From assembly GCA_028752905.1 (NCBI GenBank), contig JAQNBH010000004.1:4840739-4904738 (forward strand): DNA of 64,000 nt. The letters run 5' to 3'. The notes beneath the pieces were generated by a model. That model was not told where the DNA came from and searched no databases. It saw only the letters and a program-made list of their open reading frames with translations. The position numbers were made by a program, and so were the translations under genes. Shown piece by piece: positions 54,905 to 64,000 of this stretch. Origin of the DNA: Cladorhizidae sp. MBARI D1340-BT2. Taxonomy: Eukaryota > Porifera > Demospongiae > Poecilosclerida > Cladorhizidae. Numbering within the stretch: position 1 is the stretch's first letter; every line of letters begins with the position of its first letter.

Positions 54905-55782
54905 ACAGTTTCCTCACCTGCATAGAGCTTCAAACTGTATGTATATCCACTGGAGCTGTCTGCCAGGACTTAGGCTTTCATGCCCCACTTGATAGGCTTC
55001 ATTGGCATGTACTGGATAAACCACAGCCGTCCCTTGAAGCCTATCATTGATTCATCGACTGATATTTCTCTCCCCAGCTGGTATATGAAAGGTTTTGAAT
55101 TTGTCTAGTAAATGCTCCATAAGTGGCCGTATTTTGAACAGGGCATCATATCCTGGCTGACCCCTAGGCACATACTTTCCCCCATCATTTAGGTGAAAGA
55201 AGTGTAAGACAAAATCGGTCTCCTGCCATGATAGAGGAGAAGCATGACATGGTGAAGGGCCATTTCTTGCACCAATTGTCCTCAATCCTATGCTTATTAT
55301 CCATGCTCATGGCAATAAAGGGAAAGAAACTTCATCATTTCACTGACTGAGCACCTTTTCCACTCTCTGACTCTTGATCGAGGAGGTAAGTATTTCTTTC
55401 TAGCCATGAATTGCTCAACATACAAATTTGTTTCGTTCACAACTCTCCTCAGGATACTGTCGTCCAGAAAAAGCTGAGCAAACTCCAAAGGCCCTTTTCC
55501 TTCCATGTCAACAGTGTACCCAGATGCCTGGCTAAAGAAGATGGAATAACTGGAACAAGAAGTACTGGCACCAGAACTGCTACCACTTTAGCTACACTCA
55601 CCACCGACTACACCATCACTATACATCACAGACTCCAACATCCTCATCATCCTCATCATCTTCACTATATTTCTTCACTATGAAGATCAAAATCATCATC
55701 ACTCAGCACTTCATCTGTATCACTATAGTATCCCAAGTGTGAAATTGATTTTTTCAGGACACATGCACTTTTGTTCAAAGAG
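54905..55782 (-). pseudogene. decayed piggyBac transposase, N-terminal half
   Basis: On the minus strand, after an acidic start, it reads GPLEFAQLFLDDSILRRVV, NETNLYVEQ and SVSEMMKFLSL. After a shift it continues with FFHLNDGG, RGQPGYDALFKIRPL, then NISVDESMIGFKGRLWFIQY and KPIKWGMKA, where SVDES holds the first catalytic Asp, and SSGYTYSLKLYAGEE. A stop interrupts after GMKA, there is at least one frameshift, and nothing after AGEE was found. TTAA at 55783-55786 followed, on the minus strand, by CTCTTTGAACAAAAGTGCA may be its 5' terminus. Confidence 0.7.
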
Positions 55783-55786
55783 TTAA

Positions 55787-56990
55787 AAGGATTACCAATA
55801 ATAAGACATGAAACATGCTAGGAAGCATCTTGGAATGTGATAGCAGATCACACAGGAGGCTGTTTACAAGATAGCTGATCCATTAAAAAAAAATTGTAAA
55901 ATTATCCAATTTACTTTCCCAGAAAGTAGCCCAGAGCGGTGTTGGTTATCTATCCAAGATCTACAAGTGTGCCAAGTAGAAGAGCCTGAGAAGCTGTCCT
56001 AGTAGGTAAGGCTAGTTTAAGAAGCTTATAAGGGATAGGTACCATCCAAAGCTTTAGTGGATGAATTATCTAAGCCTGTCATTATCTAGTAGACAATATA
56101 GTAAAAGAACAGCAAGATCCGCACCCTTAAAAGTTCCCTTTAAATATATCTAGCCTCACTGCTGGATGCCTGTTCTAGAGCAAGAACAAACAAAACATAT
56201 AACGCAGCAGAAATTAGGTTCGCTGTTGCTACCTCCCAGTATAGAGCTCATTCAACATAGCGCTCAAGTTCCATGCAAAGACAGCTGTTGTTGGTCTAGT
56301 TTTAACTTACAGAGGAAAATTTACCCATAGCATCTAGTTTTGTGTGTAGCATCCTGAGCACATTATGACACCATGTTAAGGGTATAGACAGTTGTGACCA
56401 CCAACAATAAGTAGTTGTATTATACTAACACTTGCACACTGCAAGATGTTGGGCATGATTATTGTAGATTCAAACACTCACCAAATGTGAGGAGAGTCCG
56501 AACATCAAGAGGAGGGAGATGAATATCAGGTTACAATCAGGTTACATACAAGAAGGTAAAACATGTAACATTAACAAAAATGACATCATATTATGCATAA
56601 TACTAGTACACTTCTAAATTTATTCAAACTTGTACGATTACTCTCAGCTGAACCAAAAAGGTGATTTAAAATAAATTTTTAAGTTCTAATATAGATTTTG
56701 AACTGCATAGAACTAATTACTCACACCGGAACTGGAAAAAATAAAGATATAAAAGAGCCACACAAGGTTAGTTTTTGTCTGTCGGTATACTCAATTAGTT
56801 ACAGAGCAACTTACCCTAAGCAAATTCAAGGATTCTCTTTAACTAAATCTGTTTGTTCAGAAATATTTCAGTCTTCATCAGAAAGAAGAAAGTTTTGTCT
56901 CACATCTGGCTAGCTAGTCTGTTCCAGGTATAAAATTGACACAATCGCAGCTGAATTTGCATTTCCAAATTGATGGACAGTTCTGAGGCA
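55787..56990. other. no recognised gene
   Basis: Short frames only. Confidence 0.4.
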
Positions 56991-58975
56991 CTTACACAGG
57001 GTTACATCCTCACTCAATGATTAGACTATGTTTCACAACACTTAACCTGTGATAGAATCACTATTACAAAATATAAACATCATCAGTTAGCAAGGAGTCA
57101 ACTGGGAGTTTGTTAGGGGCGACAGGTGCATTTAAAAAAATTAAAAACAACAACTTTTGATTACCACTTTATAGCTCCATAGATTCTGCAAACTTCATGT
57201 TATGGACTTTATATACATCTAAAAAGATAGGTCTCTCTGTGTGCTCTCTGTTGATACAAAAATATTTTTCATAGATATAACTATAGCCAAGTTACTGGAT
57301 TTACAAGTGGAGGGATCCTCAAAAACCTGAATGCCTGATTTTGCTGCGTAAATATCTACAGATTGCCGCAAGTGCTAGAGAGTTGAAATTAGCTACAGGA
57401 AGTCCTACTCTATGCAATAACAGTTTTGATAAGGCGCTAAAACATAAGTATGTGGTCAAGCGCCCGGGTGGAAAATGAATGAAATTCATAAGACTCCAAA
57501 GCCATATTAAATTAAGGAGCGCGGCTCCTACAATTCTTTGCAATTGGTTTTATTCAGCAAAGTATATTGATCTATAAAACCATTTGAAGATCAGTTATCA
57601 TGAAATATGCAATTCCTGTGACAGGTTCAATGTTGATATCCTTTACGATCCAGTTATACCATCATTGGGACATTGGAAAATGTTTTTTTGGCAATTTAGA
57701 GGCCGTGCAGGAGGAGCTGCCTGTGCTACTAGATCACTTGGGAAAAGTTGCAAATGTCATGCAATGGAGCAGCAAGATACTCGTTAGGAAACTTTGGATA
57801 GTTACAGAGAGTTGCAGCTATAAATACGCATGGTTATGCTATTACAATTCTTGCCTCAATGTTCTGGGAAATATGTTACACTAATCGTGAAGCTTGTTCA
57901 CATGCTCATAATTGGTGCATGTTTCAAAGACTTTGAGAACAGTGCTTCATAGCAAGATACCATAAGTTAACTTAACAACATTAGGTAACTAAACATGAGA
58001 GGCTTAACAACCAGAGTTTAGGTAACTAAAATATTTTTGTAGACATAAGAGGTAGAAGTTAGGCCCGCCTAAATGCTACTTAATAGAATGTTCAGCCTTT
58101 GACAGTCAGGTAAATGCACTTGTGTGGGAGGTGCCTCTTCAATGGGATTGTTATTCCCAGCTCTAGTATGGTGGCTGCTTTGTACCAGGAGCATTAGAAC
58201 AGCATTAGTTATCCCTGCAGCATTAGGGGGTGGAGTATGTGTACAGGTGCCTTTTAATCTTCTAGCAACTTACAAGAACTGATCTAAAATGGTCTTAAGG
58301 CTTTTAAAATCATAACTAATTCAGTTTTGCAAGCAAGTATAAAGGATGTTATATGGAATGACCCAAACTTACCTAAAGGAAAGGTGGCTAGGGATAGAAT
58401 GTCTATGTATTTTCTAATAGCAACTGCAAATAATATTTAGTTCAGTCCATCTACCTGCAATTTCTATTTGAACGGTGGTTGCAATTGAAAGGGAGGTTGT
58501 TATTAACAAGTCTGGTTTGACAAGAAAAATGCTGTTAGCAATCGCTGATCACAACCACTGTCCTCGAAGGAATCTTTATGGGCATAGTGCTGTTTTAGCA
58601 AGCTGTTTTCCCTACACTAGGCTACTTGTGCCTACCAGGAAACTCTCTCAATAGTTTCGACTTTGAGAAATGAGTGAGTGTCCTTTGATACATTGTTTAC
58701 AGTCTTCTGCTGATTTGGGCCACGATAGAGCAAGATCTTTGCAGTGGCATCTGGGATGTAAAACTTGTGAAGGTTTTAACACCAGAAAGGAGAGCATTAA
58801 CTTTCAATAGTTCATCCTGGATCACGTCCCACGGACAATGATGGATGTTGCAGGGAGAGTGCATTTGAGCTTGATGGCAGCTAAGTGAGCATTCTGATCT
58901 CTGTGGGTAATATGGAATCATTTTTTAATCAATTTCTGGCTCACATAAGTATATTGATAAGGGATCGCTAGTTAC
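56990..58975. repeat. segmental duplication, copy 1
   Basis: Block A (56990-57115, CACTTACACAGGGTTACATC to AGCAAGGAGTCAACTGGGAG) recurs at 61380-61515. Block B (57520-58975) recurs at 59690-60985, and its tail again at 63500-63745. A plus-strand frame at 57600-57884 is open here but broken in the second copy. Confidence 0.75.
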
Positions 58976-59689
58976 GGAGAAGAAAATGCTGACTGAAATA
59001 AATGAAGTTAAGCTGTGTATTCCTTCACATTTATCTTGCTGGTGGGAAATTCACAACAATAATTTCTAATATGCACAGCACTTTAATAATACAGATAGGT
59101 GCCAAATCCTAATGACAATTTGCTCTATCTGGAGATTGTTCTACAGATTTGTGATGCACAAGCATGGACCAAGAGTCTAGTGCATGAGCGCCAATGCTGG
59201 GCCACATTGCAAGGCACACCACTTGGAAGCTTAGCACTCAGCTTCTTGTAAGTGATTATATGAACCTGCTGTTAAAGTGTAGCAGCAGGCCCTGAATTTC
59301 AGTGCTCTCAGTCACCACACAATAAAAATGACAATAACTTAATGGAAAAGACACTCAATTAAAGAAAATTATTGTTGCAAGTTAATGTTTACGTTAAATA
59401 TTTGTTTAGTATTGTGGAGTGTTTGTATATAGATATACTTGGTTGCTATATTAGTTGCAGTGCTATATCAAATAATTACCACTCATTATCACTTCAATCT
59501 GTCTAGTGTTTTCTAGCCTTCACCTTACCTCTGTAGAAAGCGTGGTCTAATCACACTAACAGAAATATTAAACAAACACTTTGCATAACAATTTTTAGAC
59601 TTTAGTAATGGAGGATTACTCTTGTGAGCAGCCTGTTGAAGGAGCTATCCTGTTGAGCCGCAATAAGAAATACCAAAACTCTCATGCCA

Positions 59690-60985
59690 TATTACATTAA
59701 GGAGCAAGGCCCTTCAAACGATATAATGAGCTAGCGATGGTCACTCTTGCATTCTTTGCAATTGACTTTACTCAGCGAAGTATGTTAATTTATAAAAACA
59801 CATTTGAACTCAAGTTATTGGGGGAAATCCAAAGATGAGAACAATTCTTGAGATAAGCTCAATGTTGGCATCCTTTACGATCCAGTTATATCATCATTTG
59901 ATATGTTGGAAAAGGTTTCGGTAATTTAGAGGCCATCTAAAAGGATCTTCCTGTGCTTCTAGATCGGTTACAAGTGACCTGCAATGGAGCAGCAAGATAC
60001 TCGTTAGGAAACTGTGGACAGTTACAGACAGTTGCAGCTATAAATAGGCATGGTTATGCTATTACAATTCTTCTCAATTTTATGTGATAAACGTTACACT
60101 AATCGTGAAGCTTGTTCACATGCTCATAATTGGTGCATGTTTCAAAGACTTTGAGAACAGTGCTTCATGGCAAGATACCACAACTTAACTTAACAACTTT
60201 AGGTAACTAAACATGAGATGCTTAACAACCAGAGTTTAGGTAACTAAAATATTTTTATAGACAAAAGTGGTAGAAGTTTGGCCCCCCAAATGCTATTAAT
60301 TAGAATGTTCAGCATTCGATAGTCAGGTACATGCACGTGTGTGGGAGGTGTCTCTTCAATGGGATTGTCATTCCAAGCTCTAGTACGGTGGCTTCTTTGT
60401 ACCATCAGCGTAGGAGCAACATTAGTTATCCCTGCAGCATTAGGGGTTGGATTATGTATGGTTGACTATTAGTCTTCTAGTACCTTACAAGAACTTTATT
60501 TAAAATGGTCTTAAGACTTTTAATCATAACACAATCAGTTTTGCAAGCAAGTATAGAGGAAGTATAAAGGATGTTATATGAGAGGACCCAAATTTAGGTA
60601 AAGGAAAGGTGGCTAGGAATACAATTTCTAGGCATTTTCTATTTATTTCAGCCATCTACCTGCCATTTCTATTTGAAGGTTGTTTGCAAGTGAAAGGGAA
60701 GTTATGTCTGGTTTGAAAAGAAAAGGTTGTTAGTGGCAATGGCCGATCATACTGTCCTCGAAGAAGTTTTTCTGGGTGATCCAGGCATTTTTGCAAGCTA
60801 CACTAGGCTACTTATGCTTAACAGGAAACTCTCTCAATAGCTTTGACCTTGAAAAATGTGTGGGTGACCCTTGATACATTGTTTACAGTCTGGTGTTGAT
60901 ATGAGTCACAATAGAATAAGATCATTGCAGTGGCATCTGGGATGTAGGACTTGTGTAGGGTCCTGATGTTAGCTAGCACCTACAA
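59690..60985. repeat. segmental duplication, copy 2
   Basis: Shared landmarks with copy 1 include CCTTTACGATCCAGTTATA, GGAGCAGCAAGATACTCGTT and GTTCACATGCTCATAATTGG, in the same order and spacing but with many small insertions and deletions. Confidence 0.75.
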
Positions 60986-61519
60986 TGCCAAACCATCCTA
61001 GCTAATACATCCAGGAGTGCATTTTATTCTCAGGAGTGAAGAGATTCTGAGTGATTTCAGGCTAGCACGAGCTTTCATTGGCTTGCAGAGACAGCAGTAC
61101 AGGCAAGGAAGAGACTGTTTATGATGGTCAGTAGGTTTTATTATTTGTTATATTTTTATCACTTCCTCCGCCAACTCACATAAACCAGAACAAGAAATAA
61201 AGTTTTATATAATAATGCTGTAGCCTTCTGCACATGTGCAGGTAAATATCTGCATGTCTTATAAAATGTTTTGATGAATGTCCTAATTCGAATATATATC
61301 AGCTTAAAAGCAGTTAATGAAATATGGTATTGCATTCAAGTTTCTTTCTCCATCATAATATTACACAGACTGTGTTACACGACACTTACACAGGGTTACA
61401 TCCTTACAAAATATTACTCAATGTTTAGACTGTTTCAGAGAATTTAAATTGTGATAGAATCATTTTTACAAAATATAAACATCATCAGTTAGCAAGGAGT
61501 CAACTGGGAGTTTAAGAAA

Positions 61520-63040
61520 ACTAGTCATTTACTATACAAGCAAGATCTCCACTCAGAACCAGTTGGGCCAGGGGGATGTCTCTCAAACCAAGTTAGTAGA
61601 AGCCCTCAACAGAGAGATGCAGGATAGACAACTAGCTCCACAGATGTGGATGAGAAACAGGGATGCTATATGAGGTTGGGTAGAATCAATCATGGAGAGG
61701 AGAGCAAACTACTCACAATCACTAGCATTGTGTACTATGCACAAACATGCACTTTGCTACAGATGACCAGTTACATCACCTCCCTAACCACAGGCAGCTG
61801 CAACAAGCATCCAGGGGTTAAAGGTCAGCCAACTGGTATAAGTATGCAGTCTATAGACCTACTAGGCTTGTTAGTAACTGTCCATCACTGGGGTCTACTT
61901 TTTAAGTACTATTCAGGGCTGCATTTATGATTGAGTTGAGGGGGGAGGGAGGGGCACATATTTAACAACACAATACAATAATACAATATCCCAAAATCTC
62001 AAGAGGGGTGGAGGATCAGCAAGGGGGTGCTAATCCCCCCCCCCCCCCCCCCAAATAAAAAAATGCAGACCTACTATTCTTCTTCTTTAAACTGGTAACT
62101 GTATTCATAGACAAGCTGGATTTCAAGTTTCGGAACAATTGAAGTTTTTATTCCATAGTTATGGCCATTTCTATCATGCATCTTCTCCATTTCTTAGAGA
62201 GTGGAGTGCTTGATAGAAATTCCCAGCAAGCTTAAACTTACTCTGAACCTCAGTTCCTCAAAACATGTTTTTGGTGCCACATAAAATTCTCTACAGCTAC
62301 CATTTAGAAGCTCATTTATTGCTTTAAGCTTTCAGAGACACCAAATATCATGCGATTACCATCATATTAAAGGCCGCTTTCAGAATTATCTCCAATGTTG
62401 TTATTTTTAATCTTAGCATATGTATGCCTATACATGGAATGGTGCTATAATCTGTTACTATGTTTAATAGGCCTTTAATGAACCACAAAACAGATGGGCG
62501 CTTAGTTCTAACTGGTAAAGGATAACATTCCAGCTATTATCTGATGATTCGAGGGGGTAACCTTTAAGTAGAGAAAGCTTATTTCAAGAGCTACATTTTG
62601 GGATGAAAATCAACTTCATAGCGGTTTGCATTCTGGAGTCTTATCAAAATAAGGTGTAAAAACCCCAATGCTTAATTAAGCCAATGCCTAAGCTGTACTT
62701 TACACCCATCATCACAAACTAGGACTCTTCTTAATGACTTATGACGGCTACTATAGAGCACCACAGAATTGTTTTTCTGACTTAACTCTTTCTCCACCTT
62801 TTGCGTGGCTTACTGCATGATACTAAATAAAACACATTTAATGCTAGATATTTTGGCAACACTCGACAACATGTTGCACAGAAGCTAGCTCTATTAGTAG
62901 CTGCTACATGCACATGTGCTTCTTATGAGCATTATCTCGCTGCTCAATGCGTGATTGGGTATCTTACTTCCACTTCTAGTCAAGGTGGATAGACTTTATT
63001 TCTGCCATACTCTAGCAATGCATGTAACTATCAAACTATG
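61520..63040. other. no recognised gene; C-run at 62034-62052
   Basis: The C homopolymer and nearby CTGCATTT in both orientations (61920 and 62062) could mark a small degraded element. The frame 61646-61930 is unassigned. Confidence 0.35.
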
Positions 63041-63049
63041 TTGATATAA

Positions 63050-63400
63050 CCTCAGTAGGTTAGACACAGAGAGCCTAGAGACATGTTCAAATTAATTATA
63101 GTTCATCAGAGAGTCAACACATGTCATCCTAGATATAGAATACTGTAACTACCCACTATGATTGTTTGATGAAATAAGTTGAACAGAGAGAGCAAAGAGA
63201 CATGTAAATTAATTAAAGTAGATCAATAAGTGAACACATGTAATCCTGGATATAGAAATAGTGTACTCACCCTCTATGATGGTTTCATGAAGTAGGTTGG
63301 ACACAGAGAGCCGAGAGACATGTTCAAATAAATTGAAGTTGAACAATTAGTCAAATCTTGTCATCCTAGCCATAGAATACTGTAACTCACCAGCTATAAA
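63050..63400. repeat. about 120-bp tandem repeat, three copies
   Basis: Units contain GACACAGAGAGCC, GAGACATGTTCAAAT, then ACATGTCATCCTAGATATAG. They are diverged, with short deletions. Confidence 0.75.
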
Positions 63401-63499
63401 GTAAGGACAGACAGAGATGAGGGATATGTTGACCATGATAATATATATTTCAGTCCATCTATTGAAAGGTAGGTTGTTATTTACAATTGACAAGAAAAG

Positions 63500-63745
63500 G
63501 ATTGTTCATCTGGGATGTAGGACTTGCCAAGGATCTTGCTGTTTAAACACCAGTAAGGATGGCATTAACTTTCAATAGTTCATAATGAAACCTGTCATGG
63601 GCAATGATGGATGTCGCAGGGACAGTGCACTTGAGCTTGATGGCAGCCAAGTGAGTATTCTGATCTCTGTGGTATTGTAATCATTTTACAATCAATTCTT
63701 GGCTCAAGTTAATCTGTCGATAAATGATCGCTACTTATGGATAAG
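63500..63745. repeat. segmental duplication, copy 3 (tail only)
   Basis: GGCATTAACTTTCAATAGTTC, GGACAGTGCACTTGAGCTTG and following blocks match 58780-58970. Confidence 0.7.
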
Positions 63746-64000
63746 AAAATGCTGACTTGTCTCCATTGAGATCTATATTCTACAACTGTTAGTTGACATT
63801 GTTGTGCTTGGATGGGATCCTCTATACTCTAGTAAAGGTAATGCTACCCTTACTGGTCAGAACAGCTAGCTCCTACAAATGCAGGGCAGTAGCCACTAGT
63901 GTGGCTGGTGCGGCTATGACCATACAACATTATACTACAAGTGTAATTAATTATATGAGGTCAAAGGACACGAGGCTGACACGTATCTTCAACATGACTT

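Noticed and set aside
57600..57884. 94-codon plus-strand frame as a gene
   Set aside because: The duplicated copy at 59.8-60.1 kb has stops and shifts in the same reading, so selection for coding is not supported.

Overview
This is eukaryotic, almost certainly invertebrate metazoan DNA. It has spliced genes with very short introns (57-67 bp), many micro-exons, Ty3/Gypsy, piggyBac, pogo/Tigger and non-LTR element remains, and many satellites and fold-back repeats. The one large host gene is a ROCO (Roc-COR GTPase) protein with a Death domain. The compact introns and ROCO-Death layout would fit a demosponge; this is an inference, not a species call.

Layout. 0-9.4 kb: repeat-rich DNA with a broken penta-EF-hand exon, a 3.5-kb TIR element carrying a decayed nuclease-like transposon gene, and non-LTR remains. 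9.4-21.1 kb: nested transposons. Gypsy A (+) is split by Gypsy B (-), which has 195-bp LTRs and an ACTAC target duplication. Gypsy B was in turn hit by a Tigger-like element in its 3' LTR and by an unrelated 610-bp solo LTR in its RT gene. 21.1-23.5 kb: a second decayed copy (-) of the nuclease-like family. 24-27.9 kb: MITEs and minisatellites.

28.1-49.2 kb: a minus-strand ROCO gene. Its traced 5' part encodes a Roc GTPase, COR, Death domain and a coiled coil of seven 14-residue repeats. Then come tandemly amplified pairs of micro-exons. Each pair enters and leaves in phase 1 and has a length divisible by three. The last exon encodes a CARD/Death-fold-like helical domain and a stop. A structurally intact piggyBac (39033-42302, TTAA duplication, two-exon transposase) sits in an intron of this array. 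The 5' end of the gene upstream of 49242 was not found.

50-64 kb: mostly non-coding or unrecognised, with one decayed piggyBac (-, about 54.9-55.8 kb), one MITE and diverged segmental duplications (57-63.7 kb).

All domain calls come from reading motifs by eye; no database search was possible.
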